From positions 1 to 64,000 of the forward strand of contig JBFWXB010000009.1 of NCBI GenBank assembly GCA_050187875.1: a stretch of 64,000 nt of DNA. Reading direction: 5' to 3'. Numbering within the stretch: the stretch's first letter is position 1; each line of letters opens with the position of its first letter. Shown here in pieces: positions 54,103-62,127 of the stretch. A program made the translations under genes and the position numbers. Source of the DNA: JAFKKS01 sp050187875 (GTDB lineage: Bacteria; Pseudomonadota; Alphaproteobacteria; Rhizobiales; Xanthobacteraceae). Below the pieces are notes generated by a model. That model worked only from the letters and a program-made list of their open reading frames with translations. It did no database searches and was not told the DNA's origin.

Positions 54103-54536
54103 ATCCCGCCTCGCCGCGCGTCGAGCAGCCGACGCACGGTCTGCATCGCCGGCAAGCCCCCTTTAGCCATGTAGGCAAGGGCCGTTTGTCCGCCGAAGAT
54201 GCGGTTCGTGTTCGGCCGCTGCACCCAGGTGTCCGCCAGCGCTTCGGAATAGAGGATGTTCAGCGCCTTGAAGATGCCGACGAGATAGGAAATGCGCGTG
54301 AGTGTATCGGCGTCGAGCGTGCGCTCCGGCTTCTTCTTGAGCTCATAGAACTGGCCATTGGAGATGCCGCCGAGCAGCGTGCGCGCATCCTCGTCGCGCA
54401 CGCCCCATTTCTCCATGATGTTGAGGAAGGCCTTGATGGCGGAAGGGCTCAGCCGCTCCCGCTCGCCCTTGGCGGAGAGGTCAACGAGCGGCGACGGCTC
54501 GTAGCGGCTTTCCGGATAACGGGGAGCGAGGGTCAT
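54099..54536 (-). CDS. MbcA/ParS/Xre-type antitoxin
   Basis: A 145-residue antitoxin. The N-terminal Xre-like helix-turn-helix spans about 28-95 (SPSAIKAFLNIMEKWGV, ARTLLGGISNGQFYELKKKP, TLTRISYLVGIFKAL). The C-terminal toxin-binding domain (about 100-145, formerly DUF2384) shows WVQRPNTNRIFGGQTALAYM, where the tail blocks the RES active site. It overlaps the toxin gene by four bases and probably represses its own promoter; a perfect palindrome lies between its start codon and its -10 box. Firm assignment from both domains and context. Confidence 0.92.
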   Translation of the reverse strand: MTLAPRYPESRYEPSPLVDLSAKGERERLSPSAIKAFLNIMEKWGVRDEDARTLLGGISNGQFYELKKKPERTLDADTLTRISYLVGIFKALNILYSEALADTWVQRPNTNRIFGGQTALAYMAKGGLPAMQTVRRLLDARRGGM

Positions 54537-54540
54537 GATT

Positions 54541-54558
54541 TACTCCAGAGTTGGAGTA
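54541..54558 (-). promoter_or_regulatory. Autoregulatory operator of the RES-Xre module
   Basis: TACTCCA-GAGT-TGGAGTA, a perfect seven-base inverted repeat 4 bases before the antitoxin ATG. On the transcribed strand one arm supplies the ribosome-binding GGAG and the other overlaps the -10 element, so a bound antitoxin would block both RNA polymerase and translation. Confidence 0.75.
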
Positions 54559-54583
54559 TAATTACTTCAATTTCGGATTACAA
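54555..54583 (-). promoter_or_regulatory. Promoter of the RES-Xre module
   Basis: On the minus strand TTGTAA (54578-54583) and TATACT (54555-54560) are separated by exactly 17 bases, a good sigma-70 promoter. The -10 element overlaps the operator palindrome. Confidence 0.7.
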
Positions 54584-54595
54584 GTCTCCCCACCG

Positions 54596-54680
54596 GGTCA
54601 TGCGCGGGCTTGACCCGTGCATCCATCTCTTCGTGAAAATCCTTTGATTGATGGATTGCCGGGTCGAGCCCGGCAATGAC
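54596..54680. repeat. Inverted repeat with two hairpins (GATGGATTGCCGGG type)
   Basis: GGTCATGCGCGGGCTTGACCCG with ATCCATC on the left faces GATGGATTGCCGGGTCGAGCCCGGCAATGAC on the right. It lies between the toxin-antitoxin promoter and the end of the OtnC gene. It appears once in this window, but the type resembles dispersed repeats of other Hyphomicrobiales. Confidence 0.65.
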
Positions 54681-54707
54681 GATCGGCGCTGCGCCGCACC
54701 TACTCGA

Positions 54708-55364
54708 TCAGCCGTGCTCGTGGCTCAGGTCCAATCTGAACACCTTCTGCAGGTCGGCAATCTGCTCGGGTGTGAGGTAGCGCGGGTTGAGGTTGCGCAG
54801 GAGAAGATAGAGGCGCGACGTTTCTTCCAGCTCCTCGGTCGCGAAGACGGCCGCCTCGAGCGAATTCCCCGCCACGACCGGCCCGTGATTGGCGAGAAGA
54901 ACGGCCGAATATCGCCCAGCGAGGCCGCGTATGGCGTCCGCCACGGCGGGATCACCCGGCCGATAGTACGGCACAAGCGCCGTCCGCCCGACGCGCATCA
55001 GATAATAGGCCGTGAGCGGCGGCAGCGCCGCGCGCGGGTCGATATCCGGAAGCATCGAGACGGCGACCGAATGCGTCGAATGCAGATGCACGATCGCGCC
55101 GGCCTCCTTGCGCGTCTCATAGAGCGAGGCGTGCAGCGGGATTTCCTTGGTCGGCGCATCGCCTGCGACGAGCTTGCCGGCCGCGTCGAGCCGCGAAATG
55201 CGCGCGGGATCGAGGAAACCGAGCGAGGCGTTCGTCGGCGTCACCAGCCAGCCGCCATCGTCGAGCCGCACACTGATATTGCCGGATGAGCCAGGAGTGA
55301 GCCCGCGCTCGAACAAGGAACGTCCAAAGCGGCAGATGTCTTCGCGGAGTTTCGTCTCGGACAT
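54708..55364 (-). CDS. otnC: 3-oxo-tetronate 4-phosphate decarboxylase (class II aldolase family)
   Basis: A 218-residue zinc enzyme of the class II aldolase/adducin family. Phosphate-binding GLTPGSSGNISVR lies near residue 20, the zinc ligands in HLHSTHSVAVS and the later LANHGPVVAG, with TKEIPLHASLYETR before them. In the pathway worked out for DUF1537 clusters this enzyme converts 3-oxo-tetronate 4-phosphate to dihydroxyacetone phosphate and CO2. The ATG at 55364 (MSETKLRED) has AGGA upstream; 49 open codons before it are ignored. It is transcribed away from ltnD, otnI and otnK, which complete the pathway. Confidence 0.9.
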   Translation of the reverse strand: MSETKLREDICRFGRSLFERGLTPGSSGNISVRLDDGGWLVTPTNASLGFLDPARISRLDAAGKLVAGDAPTKEIPLHASLYETRKEAGAIVHLHSTHSVAVSMLPDIDPRAALPPLTAYYLMRVGRTALVPYYRPGDPAVADAIRGLAGRYSAVLLANHGPVVAGNSLEAAVFATEELEETSRLYLLLRNLNPRYLTPEQIADLQKVFRLDLSHEHG

Positions 55365-55425
55365 GGTCCTCGCGTCGGCTGCTGGAAAGATTGAGGGTGA
55401 GAGGCGGCTGGCGCCGAAAGCCGGC

Positions 55426-55479
55426 GCATTGGCAGCCACGCCCCGATAGGCTACCGAAGAATACCGGCGCTGCCAACGC
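55426..55479. promoter_or_regulatory. Candidate operator between otnC and ltnD
   Basis: GCATTGGCAGC (55426-55436) and GCTGCCAACGC (55469-55479) form an 11-base inverted repeat with one mismatch and 32 bases between the arms, midway in the 149-base divergent promoter region. Regulator unknown; none is encoded nearby. Confidence 0.4.
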
Positions 55480-55513
55480 GGCGCGGTGCAGCACGAAGCG
55501 GAGAAGACCAAGG

Positions 55514-56446
55514 ATGAATGCGAAAACGCCGGCGGCGAAGGCTCTCCGCGCGGCCGTCATCGGCCTCGGCTCGATGGGCTACGGCATGGCGCAATCGCTG
55601 CGGCGCGCCGGCTTCGACGTGACGGGCTGCGACGTCAATGCCGATACGGTGAAGCGCTTCGTCGCGGAAGACGGAAGTGGGGCGGCACAACCGGGCGAGG
55701 CGGCGGCGCAGGCCGACATCGTCGTTTCCGTCGTCGTGAATGCGGCGCAGACGGAGGCGATTCTCTTCGGCGAAAACGGCGTCGCGCAGAAGATGAAGAA
55801 GGGCGCCGTCTTCGTCTCCTCGGCGACCATGGACCCTGACGTTGCGCGCCGGCTCGCCGCACAGCTCGAGGCTAAGGGCCATCTCTATCTCGACGCGCCG
55901 ATCAGCGGCGGCGCACAGCGCGCGGCCGAAGGCGGCCTGACGATTCTCGCCTCGGGAAGCCCTGCGGCCTTCGCGGCCGCGCGGCCGGCGCTCGATGCCA
56001 TGGCGGCGAAGCTCTATGAACTCGGCGATAAGCCCGGCGAAGGCTCCGCGTTCAAGATGATCAATCAGCTCCTCGCCGGCGTGCATATTGCCGCAGCCAG
56101 CGAGGCGATCGCGCTTGCCGCGCGGCAAGGCCTCGACATCCGCAAGGTCTACGAGGTGATCACGGCGTCCGCCGGCAACTCCTGGATGTTCGAGAACCGC
56201 ATGCCGCATGTGCTAGACGGCGACTACACGCCGCGCAGCGCCGTCGATATTTTTGTTAAGGACCTCGGCATCATCCAGGACATGGCGCGCTCGGCGAAAT
56301 TTCCCGTCCCGGTGAGCGCGGCGGCGTGGCAGATGTTCCTTGCAACCTCGGCCGCCGGCATGGGGCGCGACGACGACGCCTCCGTCGCACGGCTCTATGC
56401 ACAAATCACCGGGACGCAACTGCCCAAGTCAAAGAGCCCGCGCTGA
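55514..56446 (+). CDS. ltnD: L-threonate dehydrogenase
   Basis: A 310-residue NAD-dependent dehydrogenase of the beta-hydroxyacid family. It has AAVIGLGSMGYGMAQSL (Rossmann), DAPISGGAQRAAEGG (substrate loop) and the catalytic Lys in AFKMINQLLAGVH, followed by GNSWMFENRMPHVLDGDY. On its own it could be any HIBADH-type enzyme; the three following and flanking genes (otnI, otnK, otnC) fix its role as oxidation of L-threonate at C2 to 2-oxo-tetronate. ATG 55514 has GGAGAAG seven bases upstream. otnI follows after 41 bases. Confidence 0.9.
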   Translation: MNAKTPAAKALRAAVIGLGSMGYGMAQSLRRAGFDVTGCDVNADTVKRFVAEDGSGAAQPGEAAAQADIVVSVVVNAAQTEAILFGENGVAQKMKKGAVFVSSATMDPDVARRLAAQLEAKGHLYLDAPISGGAQRAAEGGLTILASGSPAAFAAARPALDAMAAKLYELGDKPGEGSAFKMINQLLAGVHIAAASEAIALAARQGLDIRKVYEVITASAGNSWMFENRMPHVLDGDYTPRSAVDIFVKDLGIIQDMARSAKFPVPVSAAAWQMFLATSAAGMGRDDDASVARLYAQITGTQLPKSKSPR

Positions 56447-56487
56447 ATCGCCGACGCGCGCGCAGCCGCATTGAGTGAGGAGAAGTC

Positions 56488-57264
56488 ATGCCGCGGTTTG
56501 CCGCCAACCTCTCGATGATGTTCACCGAGCATGATTTCCTCGATCGCTTCGATGCCGCAGCTGACGCGGGATTTATGGCGGTCGAATATCTCTTTCCCTA
56601 CGGCCACGACCCGAAAGCGATCGGCGAGCGCTTGGCGCGCAACAAGCTCACCCAGGCGCTCTTCAACATGCCGCCCGGCGACTGGGCGAAGGGCGAGCGT
56701 GGACTCGCCGCCCTGCCCTCACGCTTCGACGAGTTCAAGGCCGGCGTCGACAACGCGCTGCGTTATGCCGATGCGACGGGCGTGAAGCAGGTCCACATGA
56801 TGGCCGGCATGGCCGACCGCGGCAGCAAGGAGGCGCAGGCGAGCTATCGCCGTGCGATGACTTACGCCGCCGAAAAGCTCGCGGCGAAGAATCTCGATCT
56901 GCTCCTGGAGCCGATCAACGGCCGCAACATGCCGGGCTATTTCCTGAATGATTTCCACTACGCGGAAGCCCTCATCCGCGAGATCAACCTGCCGAACCTG
57001 AAGCTCCAGTTCGACATCTATCACTGCCAGATCATGCATGGCGACGTGACGATGATGTTCCGCAAGCTGCAGCCGCTCGTCGCCCATGTCCAGATCGCCT
57101 CGGTGCCGTCGCGCCACGAGCCGACGAGCGAAGAGCTCAACGACACGTTCCTGTTCGCGGAACTCGACCGGCTCGGCTATGACGGCTTCATCGGCTGCGA
57201 ATACAATCCGCGCGCAGGTACGCGCGAAGGCCTTGGCTGGTTCCAGCCCTATAAAAGGAAATAA
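56488..57264 (+). CDS. otnI: 2-oxo-tetronate isomerase (hydroxypyruvate isomerase family)
   Basis: A 258-residue TIM-barrel isomerase that converts 2-oxo-tetronate to 3-oxo-tetronate. Family marks are the start FAANLSMMFTEHDFLDRF, the metal ligands in LLEPINGRNMPGYF and LQFDIYHCQIMHGD, HVQIASVPSRHEP, and GYDGFIGCEYNPRAGT at the end. The same fold serves hydroxypyruvate isomerase Hyi, so that name is an alternative; the position between ltnD and otnK decides for OtnI. Its stop is 3 bases before otnK, so the two are co-translated. Confidence 0.9.
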   Translation: MPRFAANLSMMFTEHDFLDRFDAAADAGFMAVEYLFPYGHDPKAIGERLARNKLTQALFNMPPGDWAKGERGLAALPSRFDEFKAGVDNALRYADATGVKQVHMMAGMADRGSKEAQASYRRAMTYAAEKLAAKNLDLLLEPINGRNMPGYFLNDFHYAEALIREINLPNLKLQFDIYHCQIMHGDVTMMFRKLQPLVAHVQIASVPSRHEPTSEELNDTFLFAELDRLGYDGFIGCEYNPRAGTREGLGWFQPYKRK

Positions 57265-57267
57265 GCA

Positions 57268-58551
57268 ATGCCACTCGTTCTCGGCTGTATCGCCGACGAC
57301 TATACGGGCGCGTCGGATCTCGCCAACACGCTCACCAAGAACGGCCTGCGCACGGTGCAAACCATCGGCGTGCCGAACGACGCGCTCGCGCTGCCGGACG
57401 TCGATGCGGTCGTCGTCGCGCTCAAAATCCGCTCGATTGCCGCCGACGAGGCCGTCGCCGCCGCGCGCGCCGCCAATCGCTGGCTCAGCGGCCACGAGGC
57501 CTCTCACATCCTCTACAAGGTCTGCTCGACGTTCGATTCGACCGACAAAGGCAATATCGGGCCGATCACCGACGCCTTGCGCGAGGACATCGGCGCGCGC
57601 GACGTGACCATCGTCACGCCGGCTTTTCCCGAAACCGCACGCACGGTTTATTTCGGCAATCTTTTCGTTGGCACGGTGCCGCTCAACGAAAGCCCATTGA
57701 AGGATCACCCGCTCAATCCGATGCACGATTCCAATCTCGTGCGCGTGCTGGCGCGCCAATCGCGCGGCGAAATCGGGCTCGTCGATTTCGGCACGATTTC
57801 CGGCGGCACAGCGGCCGTGCGCGCGAAGCTCGCGGCGCTCGGAAAGGACGGCCACACCGCCGCGATCGCCGACGCGATCCTCGATCACGATCTCGAAGTG
57901 ATCGGCGAGGTCGCGGCGGAGGCGAAGCTATCGGTCGGCGCCTCGGGCATCGGGCTTGGGCTTGCTCGCGCACTGGTCAAATCAGGACGCGTGAAGTCGG
58001 CCGCCACCGATTTCACCGACGCCATGAAGCCGGTCGGCGGCTTTGTCGCGGCGGTCGCCGGCAGCTGTTCCAAGGCGACGCTGGAGCAGATCGCGGTCGC
58101 GGAGCGCGCGATGCCGGTGCGCCGCCTCGATCCCGCGCGCCTGATGGACGGCTCCAGTGAAGTCGAGGATGCGCTCACCTGGGCCAGCGACAAGCTCGCG
58201 AAAGGACCCGTCCTCATCGCCTCGAGCACGCCGCCGGACGTCGTCGCCCAATTGCAGAGCCGCTACGGCCGCGAAGCCTCCGGCCACGCCATCGAGCAGG
58301 CGACGGCGCGGGTCGCCGCGGAGCTCGTCGCGCGCGGCGCCAAGCGCCTCGTCGTCGCGGGTGGCGAAACGTCGGGTGCGGCCGTCGATAGGCTCGGCAT
58401 CCCGGCTTTCCTTGTCGGCCCCGAGATCGCGCCGGGTGTGCCCGTGCTGCGCACGGTCGGCCGCAAAGACGGCGACATGTTGCTCGCGCTCAAATCCGGC
58501 AATTTCGGCGGTCCGGATTTCTTCACCAAGGCCTTCGGCATGATGCCGTGA
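57268..58551 (+). CDS. otnK: 3-oxo-tetronate kinase (DUF1537 family)
   Basis: A 427-residue four-carbon acid-sugar kinase. The substrate domain starts with GCIADDYTGASDLANTL, the family signature, and contains YKVCSTFDSTDKGNIGPI and TPAFPETARTVYFG; the nucleotide domain has VAGSCSKATLEQI, LVVAGGETSGAAVDRLGI and the C-terminal LKSGNFGGPDFFTKA. It phosphorylates 3-oxo-tetronate at O4, giving the substrate of OtnC. The end of the gene runs into a 14-base GC palindrome in the convergent gap with the LOG-family gene. Assignment is firm given the cluster. Confidence 0.93.
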   Translation: MPLVLGCIADDYTGASDLANTLTKNGLRTVQTIGVPNDALALPDVDAVVVALKIRSIAADEAVAAARAANRWLSGHEASHILYKVCSTFDSTDKGNIGPITDALREDIGARDVTIVTPAFPETARTVYFGNLFVGTVPLNESPLKDHPLNPMHDSNLVRVLARQSRGEIGLVDFGTISGGTAAVRAKLAALGKDGHTAAIADAILDHDLEVIGEVAAEAKLSVGASGIGLGLARALVKSGRVKSAATDFTDAMKPVGGFVAAVAGSCSKATLEQIAVAERAMPVRRLDPARLMDGSSEVEDALTWASDKLAKGPVLIASSTPPDVVAQLQSRYGREASGHAIEQATARVAAELVARGAKRLVVAGGETSGAAVDRLGIPAFLVGPEIAPGVPVLRTVGRKDGDMLLALKSGNFGGPDFFTKAFGMMP

Positions 58552-58565
58552 GGCGGCGCGCCGCC
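58552..58565. terminator. GC palindrome between convergent genes
   Basis: GGCGGCGCGCCGCC begins directly after the otnK stop codon and fills most of the 25-base gap to the LOG-family gene. It may form a cruciform or short hairpin; there is no T-run, so termination is uncertain. Confidence 0.3.
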
Positions 58566-58576
58566 GCCGCTTGGCT

Positions 58577-59407
58577 TCACGTGCCGTCGCCGACTTTCTT
58601 CGGCGGCATCTTCCGCCGCTGGAGCGCCAAGCCGTCGTCCTGGCCGGGCGAGCCGAAGTTGCGTGTATCGAGCCCGCTCGCGACGAGCTTCTGCCAGGCC
58701 TCCTCCGCCGTCTCGGCGAAGGCGAAGAGGTCGAGGTCACGGCGTTCGATCATGCGGTTCTCGATCAGGACTTCCATGTTTACGGCCGCACGCCAGAACG
58801 TCTCGTCGATCATCACGATCGGAATGCGCGGCGCCTTGCCGGTCTGACAGAGCGTGAGGATTTCGAACAGCTCGTCGAATGTGCCGAAGCCGCCGGGAAA
58901 GACAACAAGCGCGTTGGCGCGGATCGCGAAGTGCATCTTGCGCATCGCAAAGTAGTGGAACTGGAACGTCAGCTCCGGCGTCGAATAGGCGTTCGGCTCC
59001 TGCTCGTGCGGCAACGTGATGTTGAAGCCGATCGAAGGCGCGCCGGCGTCCGCCGCGCCGCGGTTGGCGGCGCCCATGATCCCCTCCCCGCCTCCGGTGG
59101 CGATCACATTGTCCCGCATCTTGCCTTCGGACACGAGCGCGCCGCCTCGCTCCGAGGCGATGCGTCCGAAGGCCCGCGCCTGCGCATACCAGAAAGCCTG
59201 CCGGCCCGGCCCGTTCTCGCGCACCCGCGCGCTGCCGAATACGACGATGGTCGAACGCACGCCCCAGGCGCGCAGCAATTCTTCCGCCTTGGCGTATTCG
59301 AGCAGGAAGCGCACGCCGCGCGTGCTGTCGCTGAGGATGAAATCCTGGTCGAGCGCGGGCACGCGATACGAGGGCGAGGCAAGCTGGCGTTCGTTGTCTG
59401 TCGTCAT
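58577..59407 (-). CDS. LOG family protein (lysine decarboxylase-like Rossmann protein, TIGR00730 type)
   Basis: A 276-residue nucleotide-binding protein. The family motif PGGxGTxxE appears as FPGGFGTFDELFEILTLCQTG (about residues 175-195), with the partner glycines in ATGGGEGIMGAANRGA. Members are phosphoribohydrolases that release cytokinin-like bases or hydrolyse nucleotide monophosphates such as AMP; old names call them lysine decarboxylases. The N-terminal 50 residues are longer than in short LOG proteins, as in the larger bacterial group. It lies alone, convergent with otnK and 42 bases past the TarD-like gene. Confidence 0.9.
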   Translation of the reverse strand: MTTDNERQLASPSYRVPALDQDFILSDSTRGVRFLLEYAKAEELLRAWGVRSTIVVFGSARVRENGPGRQAFWYAQARAFGRIASERGGALVSEGKMRDNVIATGGGEGIMGAANRGAADAGAPSIGFNITLPHEQEPNAYSTPELTFQFHYFAMRKMHFAIRANALVVFPGGFGTFDELFEILTLCQTGKAPRIPIVMIDETFWRAAVNMEVLIENRMIERRDLDLFAFAETAEEAWQKLVASGLDTRNFGSPGQDDGLALQRRKMPPKKVGDGT

Positions 59408-59448
59408 CGCGGTTTTATCGGCATCGGCGAGAGAAAATGGCGGGCGAT

Positions 59449-60615
59449 CTACTTCAGACGGGCGAGAAGCGGGCGCAACTCAATTTTCTGTTCCAGGCCG
59501 AAGCCGGGCGCGTCACTCGCCCGCACCATGCCATCGGCGAGCGCGCATTCGCGCGGATAGCCGCCGAAGGGCCGGAAGACGCCGGGATAGGCCTCGCAGC
59601 CGCCGAGCCCCAGCGCGACCGCGATATGGAGGTTGATGAGATGGCCGCCATGCGGGTGCGCGAAGGCCCGGTCGAATCCGCCTTCCTCCATGAGCGCCAG
59701 CATGGCGGCATATTCGGTGAGCCCGTAGCTCAGTCCCGGGTCCATCTGGAACACGTCGCGACCCGCGCGCATGCCACCGTAACGCAGGAGATTGCGAACG
59801 TCCGCGAGTCCGAAGAGATTCTCGCCGGTCGCGATCGGCCCCGCATAGGCCTCGGCAATTTCGCGATTAAGCGCGAAGTCGAGCGGGTCGCCTACCTCCT
59901 CGTACCAGCGCAGCCCATAGGGCGCGATCGCACGCGCGTATTGTAGCCCGCTCTTGCGGTCGAAACGCGCGTTGGCGTCGACCGCGACGCGCGCGCCGTT
60001 CCCAGCGACAGCGACCGCCGCCTCGATGCGCGCGAGATCCACCGCAAGCGACGCGCCGCCAATCTTCATCTTGAACGCGGTGAAACCCATCGCCTGATAG
60101 CGCCGCAGCTCGTCGGCCAGGCGCGCGCCGCTTTCGCCGGGATAGTAGTAGCCGCCGGCGGCATAGACCGGCACGGCGGGCGAGCGAACATCGCGCCCGA
60201 AGGCGCGCGCGATGGTTCGATACGCCGGGTCGTCGTCGAGCTTGGCATTGAGGTCCCAGATCGCGAGCTCGAGCGCGGCGGCCGCGGCGGCGCGGTCGCC
60301 GTGCCCACCCGGCTTCTCGTTGCGCAAGGCGACGCGCAGCACCTTGGCCGGATCGAGCCGTTCGCCCGCCGCGTCGAGAAGATCGCGCGGATCGGCGGCG
60401 CGCAGCCGCGGGGTCATGCGCTCGCGTAAGATTCCGCTCTGCCCGAAGCGCCCGATCGAGTCGAACGCATAGCCGACGACCGGCGCGCCGTTGCGCACGG
60501 CATCGCTTATAACGGCGACCAGCGAGACGGTGTGATCAGCGAAGCTCACGACCGCATTGGCAACCTCGCCGGCGAGCGGCACCGTGAGATCGCGGATATC
60601 GACAATTCGGGTCAC
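59449..60615 (-). CDS. Enolase-superfamily acid-sugar dehydratase, D-tartrate dehydratase-like
   Basis: A 388-residue member of the mandelate racemase group. The catalytic set is visible: the KxK lysines in FKMKIGGASL, the metal ligands Asp in VAVDANARF, Glu in RWYEEVGDPLD and Glu in IATGENLFG, the Asp in FQMDPGLSYGL, and the His in AFAHPHGGHLINL. From memory, NEKPGGHGDRA, VYAAGGYYYPGESG and LLRYGGMRAGRD closely resemble D-tartrate dehydratase (TarD) of Bradyrhizobium, which makes oxaloacetate. Changes at the specificity loops cannot be judged without alignment, so a related C4-C5 acid sugar is possible. It diverges from the DRL-like gene. Confidence 0.88.
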   Translation of the reverse strand: MTRIVDIRDLTVPLAGEVANAVVSFADHTVSLVAVISDAVRNGAPVVGYAFDSIGRFGQSGILRERMTPRLRAADPRDLLDAAGERLDPAKVLRVALRNEKPGGHGDRAAAAAALELAIWDLNAKLDDDPAYRTIARAFGRDVRSPAVPVYAAGGYYYPGESGARLADELRRYQAMGFTAFKMKIGGASLAVDLARIEAAVAVAGNGARVAVDANARFDRKSGLQYARAIAPYGLRWYEEVGDPLDFALNREIAEAYAGPIATGENLFGLADVRNLLRYGGMRAGRDVFQMDPGLSYGLTEYAAMLALMEEGGFDRAFAHPHGGHLINLHIAVALGLGGCEAYPGVFRPFGGYPRECALADGMVRASDAPGFGLEQKIELRPLLARLK

Positions 60616-60659
60616 GCTGTCTCCGCTTCGTCAAACCACGATGGCGTAATGCAAAGCGT

Positions 60660-60719
60660 GCATGCCGCCAAGGCATGCGTGGCGCGAGCCTTGTTCCGGG
60701 CATAGGCCCGGCGATAACG
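60660..60719. promoter_or_regulatory. Two hairpins in the TarD-like/DRL-like divergent region
   Basis: GCATGCC-GCCAA-GGCATGC (60660-60678) has perfect seven-base arms, and CCGGGC-ATAG-GCCCGG (60696-60711) six-base arms. The first is a possible operator; the second looks like a half of a REP element. Both sit between divergent start codons. Confidence 0.4.
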
Positions 60720-60754
60720 TGGCATGGTAAGGAACGAGTGAGAGGAATGCAGGC

Positions 60755-62116
60755 GTGAATCTCAGCAGGATGCTTGCGGAGCGGCAGGAGGCGGGCCGAC
60801 CGGTGACAGTCGGGCTCGTCGGGGTCGGCAAATTCGGCACCATGTTCCTCGCCCAGGCGCGCACGACGCCAGGGCTGCATGTCATCGCCGTCGCCGATCT
60901 CAACATCGCGCGAGCGCGCGCGCAGCTTGCGAGCGCCTGCTGGCCGGCGGCGCAATATGGCGCAGCCTCGCTCGACGATGCCGCGAGATCCGGCAAGACC
61001 GTCATCACCGACGACGCGGAGGCGATGATCGCGCATCCGGCGATCGAGGTGATCGTCGAGGCGACGGGCGACCCGAAGACCGGCATCCGCCTCTGCCTCG
61101 AGACGATCGAACACGGCAAACACATCGTGATGGTGAACGTCGAAGCGGACGCACTCGCCGGACCGCTGCTCACACGCAAAGCGAAGGCGGCCGGCGTCGT
61201 CTATTCGCTCGCCTGGGGCGATCAGCCCGCGCTCGTCTGCGAGCAAGTCGATTGGGCGCGTGCGGCCGGCTTCAAGGTCGTCGCCGCCGGCAAGGGCACG
61301 CGTTATCACCCGACCTACCACAAATCCACGCCGGAGACGGTGTGGACCATTCTCGACAGCTACATCAAGTTCGACGAGGCTGGCCGCAAGGCGATCAATC
61401 CGAAGATGTTCAACTCGTTCATCGACGGAACCAAGTCCGGCATCGAGATGACCGCGATCTGCAATGCGACCGGCTTGGAATCACAGACGGACGGCCTGAG
61501 CTTCCCGCCTGCGTCGCGGTTCGAGCTCGCCGAAATCTGCAAGCCGAAAACCGATGGCGGCGTCCTGGAGAAGAAGGGCGTGACCGAGGTGACGTCCTCG
61601 ATCTATCGCGACGAGACTGATGTCGCGCATCATCTTGCGATGGGCACCTATGTCGTCGTCGAAGCGGCGGACGACAATGACTACACGCGCCGCTGCTTTT
61701 CCGAATATGCGATGCTGCCCGACAAGAGCGGCCGCTATGCGGCACTCTATCGTCCCATCCACATGATCGGTCTCGAGCTCGGCATCTCGGTCGCGTCCGT
61801 GGCGCTGCGCCGGGAGCCGACCGGCGCGCCGGTCTGCTTCAATTCGGACGTCGTTGCGACCGCGAAGCGCAATCTCAAAAAGGGCGACATTTTGGACGGC
61901 GAAGGCGGCGCTTGCGTCTGGGGCAAGCAGACACCCGCGAAAACATCGGTCGAGCAAGGCTATCTTCCGCTCGGCCTCGCTCAGAATGTGAAGCTCACGC
62001 GCGACATCGCCGAGGGCGAGCGCTTGAAATGGAGCGATGTCGACATCGATTTGACGGATTCTGCCGTGAAGACGCGCCGCGAAATGGAAGCCGCCTTCCA
62101 TCGTCCCAACGCTTAA
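60755..62116 (+). CDS. DXR-like (DRL) family NAD(P)-dependent oxidoreductase with SAF domain
   Basis: A 453-residue protein. The N-terminal Rossmann domain (about 15-155) shows VGLVGVGKFGTMFLAQARTTPG and EVIVEATGDPKTG; the middle resembles homoserine dehydrogenase; the C-terminal 75 residues form a SAF-type domain (KKGDILDGEGG, ERLKWSDVDID). This is the layout of DRL of Brucella, which makes methylerythritol 4-phosphate in place of DXR. Many family members do not have that activity, so the reaction is unsettled; the acid-sugar context suggests another keto-sugar reductase. GTG start at 60755 with GAGAGGA upstream. The ppa gene follows by 11 bases. Confidence 0.85.
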   Translation: MNLSRMLAERQEAGRPVTVGLVGVGKFGTMFLAQARTTPGLHVIAVADLNIARARAQLASACWPAAQYGAASLDDAARSGKTVITDDAEAMIAHPAIEVIVEATGDPKTGIRLCLETIEHGKHIVMVNVEADALAGPLLTRKAKAAGVVYSLAWGDQPALVCEQVDWARAAGFKVVAAGKGTRYHPTYHKSTPETVWTILDSYIKFDEAGRKAINPKMFNSFIDGTKSGIEMTAICNATGLESQTDGLSFPPASRFELAEICKPKTDGGVLEKKGVTEVTSSIYRDETDVAHHLAMGTYVVVEAADDNDYTRRCFSEYAMLPDKSGRYAALYRPIHMIGLELGISVASVALRREPTGAPVCFNSDVVATAKRNLKKGDILDGEGGACVWGKQTPAKTSVEQGYLPLGLAQNVKLTRDIAEGERLKWSDVDIDLTDSAVKTRREMEAAFHRPNA

Positions 62117-62127
62117 GGACACGCCGC

